This document shows, one piece after another, positions 23,313 through 35,713 of a stretch of DNA of 64,000 nt. Position 1 is the stretch's first letter. Every line of letters begins with the position of its first letter. The DNA is from Diploscapter coronatus. Taxonomy: Eukaryota > Nematoda > Chromadorea > Rhabditida > Rhabditidae. The notes beneath the pieces were generated by a model. That model worked only from the letters and a program-made list of their open reading frames with translations. It ran no database searches and was not told where the DNA came from. Position numbers and translations under genes: made by a program. The stretch covers positions 13,035,249 through 13,099,248 of the forward strand of contig OZ038423.1 of assembly GCA_964036155.1 (NCBI GenBank). Reading direction: 5' to 3'.

Positions 23313-26300
23313 GTCACTGAAATCTATCAAACAGTAATATTATCGTAGTTCATTTTAGAGCGAATATCATAGTATCATGAGTATAGAATCACTTATAATG
23401 ATAGCATGGAAAAGATAATGAGATACACTTTCAGGTGTTAAGTGGGTTTATAGGAAAAAGTTGAAAGTCTAATCGAGTTTTTATTCCGAGAATTTTCAAT
23501 CCAACTGGGTTCATTGTTTCTGTGACTCTATTGAATATAAAGAAAAATAAATAAAAACTACTTAACCCAATTATTTTGATATAATATTAAATTTTTCTGA
23601 AGTAAATCGCTACAATATGCAATAAAAGATGAAAAAACAATTTGAAACTTTCCAGATTTAAGTAATCTATACTAATTTAAACTTTTATGCTTAAATAAAT
23701 GTGATATAGTTTTAAAAACAAGTACAAATATCAAAATGTGTCATAACTTTTCAGCTTGCAAGATTATCTAACGACTGTTGAAATCATTAGAGTTGAGTAT
23801 TACAAATGTTCAGGCTTCATTGCATTTCACGATAATTCATCCTTGATTCGAAATAAAAAAAACGAGGTAACATTTTCCCTACTAAAAATCACAAAAAATA
23901 ACATGCTTCGATGAGATTATCGCTACGTGTTCATCAATATTACGGGAATTCGACATATTTTGTTCGAAGTAAAGTTTGTAATCCTTTTCTTATTACTTTT
24001 AAGGTTAATATTTTCTAGTTTAAGATCAATGAACATACGTAGTTGAGAAAATTGAGTTTGAATCAAAAACATCGCAAATTTATATAGATTGGACGCGCTA
24101 ATCTTACCATGATATTCACAACTGTAATGATTAGATTTTTCAAATTTTAAAACTTATGATAATACCCTTATTAAAAAAGGAATAGTAGATTATTATTGCT
24201 ATTTATTTTTATCGTACTTGTACTTAGAAAATCTTAAAACATAGTTTCATATCAAAAATCTCCCAGATCCATAATTTACACCTTTTCCGTCAAAATACTC
24301 GAGTATATCTGCTATCATTGAGTGGTTCTTGAGTCACGGTTCTTATTATTTTTTCTTCTTCTTTTTTTTGTTTCTTTCGGGTCCCGCAACGATCAAAGCT
24401 AACCGCAAAATGCAAGTGGTCCATGAAAAACGGCTCAAGTGCATTGAGCAATAAGTAAGGACAATAATGGGTTGCATAACCTCCCCCTTATATTTCTATT
24501 TCTTGAAAATTTTAAGGAGGAATTAGAATAATCTAGTTGGCATAAATCAATGAATTATGAATTTATTTCCGACAAGTTCACTAATTATTGCATATGGTGA
24601 TATTTCGGAATTATCACATTAAAGCTTCAATAAATAGTGATAATTTCTGAAACATATGATTTACGAGCTTTATTTATCTTTCATATAGTTATTTTAAAGC
24701 TATCGAGAACCAGAGTACACCGTTACTATATCGAAATATTCGGTTTCATACGAATTACGATATTTTCTGAAACATATATGATTGACAGATTGTAATTTTG
24801 TGAAATAATGAAAACAAGTTTCAGGCACTTTCTCAAGTAGATCTGTCTATTGACAACTTAAATTGCCGGTGAAAATGAAAGGGTGTTCAAATACACCGCC
24901 AAAATGCCTGTAGGAATGAGTGCTCTCGATATCCAAGAAGATCCTCTAAAGAAGGAGACAAGCGTGTGCAGCGGACGATAATTAGGTGAGAAATTATGAG
25001 CAACTTGTAAATTATTCGATTTTGTTTCAACTTTCTCTGACTATCTTTCTCTCAATATTAATTTAGTCCGATGAAACTGTTTTGGTTGATAAAGCTGGAA
25101 TTTCTTATGTTTACTGAATTTCATGAAGATGCTGAAACAATTTCAATGGGGTGAAAAATGCTTCAAATTTTCTCAAATTCTCAAACTATTTTATTGTAAT
25201 TTAAATTTCATTTCCTTTTATTGATTTCAAATTTTTATAATTATGCTTAGGGACCGCAAATGGTTTTGCAAAACTCATAATTTCCAGCGATGTTTAACCA
25301 CAGATTATCTAATTCAATGTAACTAAGATATTCGTGAATAAAATGATCAAATTAAAATCACTTTTGATCGAAAGAATTGGCATAAACCAATCAGATAAAC
25401 GAATAACATTTTTACTTCCGCGCCGATAATTATCTTGAGTGTACGCGCACTTCCTGATATAGCTTTTTGATCCAAGTCCATTTCTATGAATGGTTCATCG
25501 AATGCGATTATGCCGGTTTGTGTCGATCCACTTTGAAGGGTATTTGCCTCCTATTTTTTGGTCTCAACATATCACTTTTTTGAACGAAAAAGAAAATGGG
25601 CAACTGAGAAATGACGGGATGACGTGAGCTATCTTTTTTCACACTATTTTTTCCTACTTTCCTTCCCTCGCCTATCCCTAACTATAGCGCACGTCTTCAT
25701 GTCATCATGTCACTTCAAAATTGCCGTGAAAATGCAAGAGAAAGAAGTTTTCCGTCTCTAACTATGCTCTTATACTCTCTATTATGTTGTATCGGTCAGA
25801 TTAAGTGACAGTTCGTGTGTTAAAAAGCGTCGTTTTGAGAAATACGCGTCACAACTATACCGCAAGGAGGAAGGCTAGAGCGCAGAGAAAGAGAGTCAGC
25901 GGGGGACAATGGAAAGAATGATACGCAATTTGCCGTGTCTGTCTTTTTGCATTTTTCAACACTCGAACTTCCACTTAATTTGACCGCTACAATAATCATT
26001 TCGGTTATAATAGAAATTTGCATCGTTTGCCAAAAATTACTCTTCCTATCTCGGTAAGGTTTAAAGGGGAGTAGGGATAAATGAGCCAAAGATAGGAAAG
26101 AAGACAGGTGAGAGCGATACCTAATTGGGCAATCTTTTTCGGATTAGCGGATCAATGATATGTATGGAGGAGAGGGGAAGAGAAGCAGAAAATTGAGAAG
26201 AGTATGGAACTTTAGGAGATTAGTGAGAAAAGAGAGTAAGAGATGAGAAAGTATGCAAAAGCGAAAGAAATATACAAATTTTCGATACAGATAGGCATGA

Positions 26301-29300
26301 AACCGGTAAACAGAGTAGGTTTTTCCTATTTTCATTCTTTTCTGCTCTCTCTCCCTCTTTCTAATTTGACTGATATTTCTCTTCTTTTGATGTATCATTA
26401 TCGCTGCGTGAGCCCATAGATATCATCGATACTTTTACGAGGTGTCAGACTGGAGTTATTACTTTGTTCGCGCGATTTTATCGTAGTAATTATTAGCGCA
26501 TCCGGTTTTATGCTAATTTGATTTTAATTATTTAAAAAATCTTTTTGTTGCATTTTGCAAAAAAAAAACTAGCGCTAGATTCATGCTAGAACTAATGCCA
26601 ACGAGGGTTTTTTTTCTCATTCCAGGATTTTTAAAAAATACTTTTATATTCTATCGTTCAATTTTGAAACTCGGTTTTCGAAATTTTGTGTTCCCTGAAA
26701 ATCCAGTAGAATGAACTTCAATTTCTAGCACTTTTTGTGCTAACTTGACTATCCTACATGATTTTTGCGTTATGTTTCAAAGAGTTTTGCATTCAATTAC
26801 AACACTTTCATCCAATTTCCACAATCTGGCCTTCGAAATTAGAACATTCATTTCCGTTAATTTACCAAATTGTTGCAAGTATCTCTTTACTTTGTCCCAA
26901 AAATAACACTAACAACCCGAGTTACGTAACAAGCTAGAGTCAGCTAGAGAATTTAGGCCGGATGTTACTGTATCAAGTGAGAAAAGGGAAAATAGTACTT
27001 GATTTTTAGAGAGCTAAAGAAATCACACCAAAAATAAATACCGGGCCCTTTTCCGGCTCCTATCGAATATCATCAGTTTACAACCAACAATTACATAACG
27101 ACGCAAGTCCGGCGTAAGTACGGTATTTCAACCGTCTTCTATTTCTAGCATTATGTTATTTTAGTGTAGTGGTAATACATTCTCAACTGAACTTTTGAAT
27201 TCTTCACATTTTATGGGGCCGATTTAATTCTACTTGGTTAAATATTTTTTGCAAAAATAATCGATCGAAATTTCTGCGTTACCTAACGTTTGTAGATTTT
27301 ACTCTCGAGAATATATCTCCTAGTTTATTCGCCCTTATGATAATCCGTCCGCATTTTCTACTGATAGGAGATTTCATATATTCCATAGAAATTCGTAGGT
27401 GCAAGGACAATAGATGAGATGTTCTGGATAAAAAACGGCAAGAGTTTCGGATTAAGTTACGTTGCAAAGGCATCTGAAGCCCTATATGGACTTTTTCTTC
27501 TCTTCTTTATGATATTTTTAATCACAAGTTATCGTCCGGTATTTAACATTGAAAACATCATAATCCTTACCCTGAAGCCACAACTTGGCTTGAATAGAGG
27601 ACACTGTAAAGATCTTGTACATCTTTAGACTTTCCTACATAATAAACAATAGATTTATTTTGCAAGGAAATGCAGAACTTGAGAAGAATATTTTCAAACT
27701 GCATCAGCGACTAAATGCATATTTTGCAAAGACTGTATGCTTCAAGAGGTTCTTTGATTCACTTATTTTCTTACAAGATAATATGACTCTTCAGTTTGAT
27801 TTAGTTTATAAAATAGTTTTACAAAATTTTATGATGATTCAAGATTTCAATTTCTCGACAATATATCGTTGAGTGCAAAAATTCAATCCTCAAATTTTCC
27901 CTACTTTATCGACCCTTCATTATTTTCCCTAGAGGATTACTTTCTAAAAATCGCACTTTCCCTCTAGCAAAATTTTGATCAATCCATTGTTAAATTTGAC
28001 AGGTACTATAATAGGATTACGATTTTTCTCCGTGGCATTTCAACAGTCCCTGGATTTGTGGATATGGGGTGGATTTCATAGAGTCAAAGGGGTTTATCCC
28101 TCTACAAAGGGGTCCGCGTCATGAAAAGGTCAAATAATCGAGAAAGAAAGCGGGACGGTAATATCGACATTTATGTGCAAATACCCGCGATCTAGCACTT
28201 TAGCAATACTCTGTCGACCGACACCTTTCTGCTAATTTTTCGTGACTTGATTTTAACCAACGACGCCGATACAATTGGTAGTCATTTTCAAAGACTAGGA
28301 TGTGGAGCATTTTGAAACATACCCTAAAATTATTATTTCTACTTGAGTTTCGTTCTGATGAAATTTTGTTGACTAGCCTAGTCTCTGCAGAATATTCATC
28401 ATTACTGAAGTCCAGACTTGACAAATCCTGAAACCTTTTTGATTTAATTTTTGCAAAAATTTCTCTTAAAACTTCACTTTTTATCAGCATTGCTTTTGTC
28501 ATTTCATCTCTACCGTAATCCTAATCTGGAAATCCAATTACACTTTATATCTTATTTGTGTTTACTTCAAAATTTCTCCTGAAAACTCCGTTCTTGTCTA
28601 GAATCTTCTTAATTTCGCGCTATCTTCATTTTCTCCTCAAATCCGACCGTATAAGCCCCTACGGATAATTATAATCTCTTTGTTTTAAGGGCGGGGCGAC
28701 CTTAGTGAAATCCTAAGTCTATCCTCAAATCTAGGAGTTAAGCCACCTTCCTAGTATAAATCCCAAAATCCGATTTACCTGATTTATCCCTATCATTTTC
28801 GATAATTCAAGGTCAAGCCCTAGCCTTTATCGATTGAAAATAAAATCTAAAATAAAAATTGAATTATTGAAATTTTATGGGCCATCTTATTGGGTAAATG
28901 AGTTACGGTAGCCCCGCCTCCTTTTATAGATTTACCAGCCTATTGTCTCGGGTAAATACCTCGAGACATCGTCTTTTATCTTCCCTTGAGTATAAGAGAT
29001 TAGATGGATTTTTCAGAGCTTTGAATTTGTCCTGTTGAAATTATGATTTGAAACTCAATTTTTCGAATTTATGTGAAAAGTTGACCGGATTTCCCGTGGC
29101 ATATGTAATTTCGCGATAATTTATTTCTTCTTTGACATTTTCAAAGTTACTCCTTTTATACATAAAATAATTGAATAAGTATTGAAAAAATTTGAAAATC
29201 AATAGCTCAAAATAATTCAATATTCCTCCGAATTTACACGCGCTAGAAGTTATTCACCCACTAAAATCGCTATGATACATCCTCAGTACTTGTACTTTTC

Positions 29301-29724
29301 GAAGAAATTTTATTTCAGTAATGCAAAATCATATGGCCTGGAATATCTTGGCTCTCGCTTCTTTTCCTCTCAAAACTCCCTACTGTTTCCCAATTTTCTC
29401 TATCTTTTTTCTCTCATATATCTGAGATCCCTGCCTAATCCGGTCTTATCAGTACTTCCGAATCCATTAGCGCTTCTCCTCAAGGTATTCCTTTTATCAC
29501 TTTATCAGCTACCGTATGCCTCCCTCTTTTCATGCTCTTTCTAAAATTTCCATTTCTCTAACTCTTTCAAGATTCCTACTACTTCTACATTTTCTCTATC
29601 TTTTATCATCCATCTCAATAATATTTTCATTTTTTCTTTCTTTTCCTATATTTTCATGTTATTTCTTCGTCTTCTGATTTCTCTTTTCCTCCAAACTCGA
29701 AATAGTATTTTCAGAGTTTCTTCC
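23313..29724. other. 6.4-kb gene-free region upstream of the homeobox gene
   Basis: No exon set with matching phases is visible on either strand. Short frames at 24904-24981, 27419-27628 and 28200-28502 have no recognisable domain or coherent splice context. The region is most simply read as the cis-regulatory region of the homeobox gene at 29725 together with the upstream part of the srh gene. It includes pyrimidine-rich tracts (for example 29360-29660) and a candidate MITE at 28688-28921. Confidence 0.5.
28688..28921. repeat. Candidate 234-bp inverted-repeat element
   Basis: The left end begins AGGGCGGGGCGACC and the right end in reverse complement begins GGAGGCGGGGCTACC, sharing GCGGGGC(G/T)ACC. 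Both sides are flanked by TTTTA (28683-28687 and 28922-28926), which could be a target duplication. The inverted repeat is short and the interior has no coding potential. The GC-rich tips stand out from the AT-rich surroundings. Confidence 0.35.
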
Positions 29725-32700
29725 ATGGTTTCCAACTCGTCGCCTCCCTTTCCTTATCATCCGTTTCACGCATTCAGGTGAGCATATTTTACAACGTTCT
29801 GAAGTTTCTGCTTTTTGTTGTGGGCTTCCAATTATTTGATGAAAATGAAAAATATCGGATTTTGAACGTTTAAATGAATGATCACTTTGCGAGTGCACAC
29901 ATACACACTATGTGACGACACTTCTAGTTGAGAAGATAGGAAATTGTCGCAAACTAATGTGCATGTGTGTATCAGAGAAATAACCATTCATTCAGGGGTT
30001 CAACATTCGATACTCCTTATTTTCATCTCAAGTAATCGGACGCCAATAATAGCAAGTGGTCGAAAGATCTCCGATCACCTGTTTATTTGGGGAAATAATT
30101 GCTCGAAAAGTAGAACCTAAGAAACGCCATTTTTCTTATTTTATTATTCTGAAGTTATTTTTACATTTTTTGGCAACCTTTGGAACTTAACAAAACAATT
30201 TCTCCGGATAATAGGAATAATTTCAGTGCGGCAGCGGCTGCAGCTTCCAATCCAGGCTTGCAATATCCGTTTCCACCTTACTTTCCGCTGTCCAACCCGA
30301 ATCAACCTCCACTGGCACAGTTCGCTCCGGCACACGCAGGTAGGGGCTCCTCCCGCGCCAACACAAAAACCGAATACGACGATTCAGGCACTACGTCGAA
30401 TTTCACTCCTGCCCTCGGAGCCGTACCACCAAATTTATCACCTGTGATCCAGCATACTATATCATCCGTGCAGCCACCCAATCCAAGTTCCATCGTCACC
30501 ACTCCAGTGGGTACCAGTCAGAACCAACTACCTGCTGAGTCACCAACATCGAACCAGAACCAATTGATACCTACCCCACCCCTACATCCCATTTCCACTT
30601 CTTCGAGCGACATTCCTCCAACTCCGACATCGAACTCGTCAGGCTCTATGAAGTAGGTACTTTGATGTAGTGGTATAATAATTGATCATCTTGGCAAAAT
30701 TACAGCTGCTAGTATTATTGCATTCATTTTAGCGTTGTTTACGAATTAGTCTGTAACATAGTTTGCATAATTTTCTCTTACAAAGATTATATCGGATTGT
30801 GGAGATTTGCACCAAATCGCCTTATATCATAATCTTCTTATGATTATACCTGGAGCTCAGTAAAGTTTACTATTCAAGATTATCTTGCAAGGAAACATTG
30901 TCTGGCAAGTAGTTTGGATCAGAGATTTCAAGTATTGATAAAATTAGTTATTTCTAGCTTTAACAGAGAACACCAAACTTTGACAATATAGAGCATTTTC
31001 TAAATCTAGAAAGTATTTTTATCATAGTTTAACTAACGATAAAATCCACTCGATTGCTGTTTTAGCTAAAAGTATGACAAAGTTTAGCACTAAAAATTCA
31101 GATATCGAAAAACCCGCCCCATTTCTAATTACTAGGAGGGAATTCTAAAATTTGATAGTTGAGCATACCTTCAACATTATCAAACTTCAGTGACTCGATG
31201 CGCCGTGGTGGCAGAAGAGAGCGGACTTCGTTCAACCGATTTCAACTCGATCAACTTGAGGCTGTATTTCGGACCTGCCAATATCCAGACCTGTACAAGC
31301 GGGACGAGTTGGCGAAAATCATCCATCTACCTGAGGGCAGGGTCCAGGTGATTACGGTACATTCGATCATATACTAATGTGGTGGTTGTGTGGTGATGTT
31401 TAACGGGAAAGAAGAAAATTGGGCAAACATTCTTGAATTTTCGTAAGAATCTTTCTGAAACCTACAACTTTGATTTAGTCATCCATTATCATAAATGATT
31501 ACGGTAGCAGGCGTATGCGATCTTTTCACATTTTCATGAAGCATAAGTATTTGGAAATCAAATTCGTTATTATTCACTAGATATATTGTACTGTATCAAA
31601 CTACGAAAAACCTTATGCATTATTTTAAAACGTGCAAGAGAAATTTTTAAACTTATTTGACAGCTATTTCTTGCAAATTTTCGTTCCAAACAAACGCATT
31701 TCCGGTGTGAATCGAAATGATAAAATCATGCGCTTCTTCAAATTCAATCGCAACATCACTCTAACATCATCCAGCCCTAACACACTTCAATATTCACGTT
31801 TTGCTCAGAAAATCTTGCAAATTCCTAACGTCCATAGCGTTTCCGGATGTTGGATTTTCCAAATTTTAGCTACTGTAACTTCGTCATAAAATTCAAATAA
31901 AAAAGAAAACTTGGACATTTCAGGTTTGGTTCAAAAATCGTCGTGCTAAAGATCGTCAGCAAAAGAAGCAAAACGAACGATCCCGGCCTTCGGGGTACAT
32001 TTTTCGAAAATAATTTTTAGTACTTTGTCCCCAAATTGGGATAAAAGTAAATGGTGACAAAGCACCCCTCTAACCATCAAATAATATAGATCCTAACCAC
32101 AAAATTTCAAACCCTGCGTCTTTTCTTTCGTCTATAGTTAAAGATATAGACTCTAACCATTCGAGTTTAGTTCGTCCACGGAGTCGCCTCCCCCCGAACC
32201 ACAGAAGCCGGAAACCAAGCCAATGATGCCTTTGATTCCTCTTCCTGGAACCGAAGAATTCAACCAACGTTGCGAGGCCAAGTACCAGGTAAAATCAGGA
32301 ACAAATACCATCTTTGAAGTTCGATTATGTAAAATATCATTAAAAATAATAGACTAGTCATTATTCATCCAAACCATAATTTATATTTGATGACTTTTTA
32401 AAATAAAATAGATAATGTTAAAAAATCATTTTATCAAAATCAAATCATATTTTATAAGCTACAAAATATCATGGAATTTTAAAATAGCTCAAAACTCTCA
32501 ATATTTGGCTATTTCAGCTAAATTCATCTCCGTCTGCTTTGCTAATAAAACCAGAGCCGATAGTCGACGATCAGAAATTCATTCCTGCCATGGATACTGT
32601 GAAGTACGAACCCACGACGACTCCATTCGTACCTAACGAGACTTTGGTGGCAGGTAAAAATTCCGCTTTAAATATCACCGGAATCGAGCATTTTCATTCT

Positions 32701-33414
32701 TCATTTCCTGAAAAAAACCGGAATCATTATTCTATACTACAAAAATAGTGTCATTAACTTAAAGTTAACTTTTTTAAGTCTCGCTATTCAAGCATATTAT
32801 ATAACATTAGTTTACGAACCAAGTATATGATTTCGATAGTTTAACCAAAACAAAGAAGCGTACTATAATTGACTTAGAATTTATATAATCGGTCAAAATA
32901 TGTCGTAATCTAAATCTTCTCAACCCATCGGATCATCCTATGGCTAATCCTAGAAAGCTGATTAACTTGTTAGCCTTCAGCGATTCACCTTAATCTAGAA
33001 ATCCTCTAAATCTTTGCGCCAAAATTTGCATAAAAGCAAAATGAACATACTTTTCTACAATTCTTCTACCTTTTATTATCTAAAAGTTAGTTTTTGAACT
33101 GCACTTTTATAACTATTCAACAACGCAATTTAGTATACGAGAGTCAGAAAAATCGACTTCGATATTACATCTTTTGAAGCCCCACAAGGCTTTCTATGTA
33201 GCTATGAACGTAAAACTAATCCAGAAAACTATAGGGATTTCGAAAAATGTAGAAAATATAGATTGTTGAATTTTCAGGCTGGTCAAGCTACCCAATTTCT
33301 ACGACTGGATATTTCTATAATTCGCCCTATTTTCCTCCGAATTATTATAATTACGCCGGTGGTTATTCTGGAGATTATACACCGAATAACATGAATTATT
33401 GTGGAAATCTTTAA
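29725..33414 (+). CDS. Otx-like (K50 paired-class) homeodomain transcription factor
   Basis: This is a predicted nuclear DNA-binding regulator. Seven exons join in phase: 29725-29777, 30227-30652, 31191-31347, 31924-31994, 32171-32288, 32518-32653 and 33278-33414; 365 aa. Exon 1 ends in AG and joins the TGCGGCAG acceptor at 30227 to give a serine before a six-alanine run. The N-terminal half is Pro/Ser/Asn-rich. The homeodomain covers residues 167-226, beginning [19 protein letters not shown] and with recognition helix [17 protein letters not shown]. Lys50 (216) and Asn51 (217) place it with Otx/Gsc/Pitx-type paired-like factors, and PD at 26-27 plus [16 protein letters not shown] is closest to Otx. 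The intron between homeodomain residues 46 and 47 is the classic paired-like position. The C-terminus is Tyr/Pro/Asn-rich. I cannot tell which nematode Otx-group or divergent K50 gene it matches. Confidence 0.88.
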
Positions 33415-33433
33415 AAGTCACTCGAGTTTTTAG

Positions 33434-33495
33434 CCTCGCCTACTTTTCCTTGCACCGCTTTTGCAAATTTAATTATCTTTGCAAAGTAGGCGAGG
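33434..33495 (+). repeat. Perfect 13-bp stem hairpin in the homeobox 3' UTR
   Basis: CCTCGCCTACTTT (33434-33446) is the exact reverse complement of 33483-33495, with a 36-nt loop. It lies 20 nt after the stop codon. It may be a structured 3' UTR element or a small transposon footprint (TA flanks both sides). Confidence 0.6.
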
Positions 33496-33716
33496 TAATT
33501 TTTATTTATTATATAAAATATTATCATATCACGACGACATTCTCAAACATTGATCTCAACATTTCATATCAGTATTACTTCATTTTATGCCAGTGCTTTG
33601 GGCATGGCTTTAAAAATGATTTCTGCTGATAAATTTCATGTAAGTTTTGCTTATGAGCTTGATATATTTGTGAACTTAGTCGAAATTGAATTGATTTAGT
33701 ACTACAAAATTGAAAG

Positions 33717-33722
33717 AATAAA
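33717..33722 (+). terminator. Polyadenylation signal of the homeobox gene
   Basis: An AATAAA about 300 nt after the stop codon, followed by a T-rich stretch. It is a plausible cleavage and polyadenylation signal; sequence match only. Confidence 0.4.
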
Positions 33723-35713
33723 GTTATTTTAATTTTATTCAATTTTGGGCACATTTTCAAGTCCGGGTACCTTCGGGAGCATGTTGCTTCTAAATTCGAA
33801 AATTCTTCCCGAATGAGTTAACCAAGTGAGTGTGGCCGGAATATGCAATACACTTATGAGAGAAAATATAGAGTAAGAAAATTCCTAGAGATGGAAGAAT
33901 TCGAGAGAAATAAGAAAAAGTAAAAAGGCGAGCCGCCTGGGAAGGTATCTCAGAGGTAAGAGGCTCTTAAAGGAAGGCTTCCATCTAAGTCATAATGAGT
34001 GACATAAAGTGAGAAATACAAACATCATTCCTATCGGCGAAATCTTTAACCTAATTTAGGAAGCGCTAAAGGTCAGAAAGAGTAAATGAAGTTGAATTTT
34101 CGAAATCTTTACAAGTTTCAAAAAGCATCTTGAAATTTCGGAAAATCTTAGGTTTCGGTAACTTTTAAAAGTTTCTGAAACATTAATGAGATTCAAATTA
34201 CAGTAATCTGGTTACGTAATTACAGTAGTCCAATAATTATTATCTTAATTCGATTATGTAAGTAAATTGTGCATGAAAATTGCGCGATGGGTTAGAAATT
34301 TGGCAATCGGGCATGATAAACGTAATCATGGTTAGAAATAAATGCACGGTCTATTTTATGAGCTTCTGATATCATTCATACCAAACTTTTTTTTTTTTAT
34401 AAACCTTCAGAATTTTTGCAACTTACTCATATGATGAGTTTTTACTTGCTAAATTATGTTAACGTACCGAAATAGAAGATTCCAGATGGTTTCCTTCTTT
34501 CTGAAACATATTCACAAAATTTATACCAGTCAAGTATGAGGTCAATCTGATCCTTTCGGCTTCTTTGGTAATTTGATATCCGGTACTTGTTTCGTAATAT
34601 TTGATACGATACGATATTGACCCTCTATGCAACACCTTTCCATTCCATATAAAGAATAAAAAAGGTATTTTATAATTTCTCCTAAGCTTTACTCGCTTTG
34701 AAGATAATAATTAAAAATCAGAATTCTTCTTCAAGCAAATTTCGAAGTAATAAAGAGATGAATAAACATTTTCCAGCGTTATTTCCCAACGAACGCTTAA
34801 AATCAATGCTGCTACCGTATACCTTTAATTTCGGAAGCTAATAAACATCGGATCTGGCTTTGGGAGATAAAAGGCCCTTTCCATTCTTTTGTTCAATATC
34901 CACTTGTATGCACTTAGCAATAGAGGCATCTCGTTAATCCCGTACCCATTCAAATATTGAATACAAGATATGAAGAATTCCCTGTAAAGAAGCCGATATG
35001 TGAAAAGAGGTATATCTGAAAGTAATTAGGATATCGATCAAAAGAGTCAATTATTCTAAAATAAAAAATATAAAGGTAGTTTCCCTGACGCCATTTACCC
35101 TTAGTCAAACTTGTCGAAACGGCTAAAAATATTGCAAGGATCAACTTGTATAATATATCCAAAAAATTAGAGGAACATGAATAGGATTTTTGAAAAATAG
35201 TCACTTTTTTAATTTATGAGTTCGTTGAGAAATGAATAACAGACCTCCAAATTTTTACCTCCATAAAAACCCCGATTCAAAAGATTATCAACTTTTGAAA
35301 GCAATATTTCATCAATCTTCACACGTATACCTGCCAAATTAATGAAGCGTGAACGCTCAATAAAAAATGCTCTGTTAACACAGTTCTTGAGTAAATTAGA
35401 AAAATCTAAGCCTAATGCTGAAAGATACAAACCTAAAATCAACTGGATATGCATAAATTGATATTAGCTTAATTTGCTCTACGCTTTCATTGTAACTTGT
35501 TAAATGTCTCGTTTCTCTCATCTTTGAAAACTTCGAATCTCATTTTTCAAGATTCACAATTCACCCTTAACCATTAAGATATATACCGTCTAGTTAGTCA
35601 TCTATATCGAATTTCAAATATTCTAATATAAATAAATACTTACTATCAAATTTGCCTCATATATTCCACATATAATTTCTTATATATCAAAATTAATTAT
35701 ATGCCTCTCCAAA

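Larger units (their letters stand above)
33415..35713. other. 3' region of the homeobox gene and spacer before the sre pair
   Basis: The first 300 bp are probably the homeobox 3' UTR, with a hairpin at 33434-33495 and an AATAAA at 33717-33722. The rest is AT-rich with no supported gene. Confidence 0.5.

Noticed and set aside
24904..24981. Short ATG frame (25 codons) with balanced codon use
   Set aside because: Considered as a distant first exon of the homeobox gene, but the phase does not match and a better first exon exists at 29725.
27155..27235. tRNA-like A box (TAGTGTAGTGG)
   Set aside because: No B box and no anticodon stem.
27419..27872. Two plus-strand frames with hydrophobic segments
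   Set aside because: They might recall a membrane protein, but no receptor family block is present and the frames do not join by consensus splice sites.
28200..28502. 100-codon minus-strand frame
   Set aside because: No domain, no splice partners, and a length expected by chance in this much non-coding DNA.
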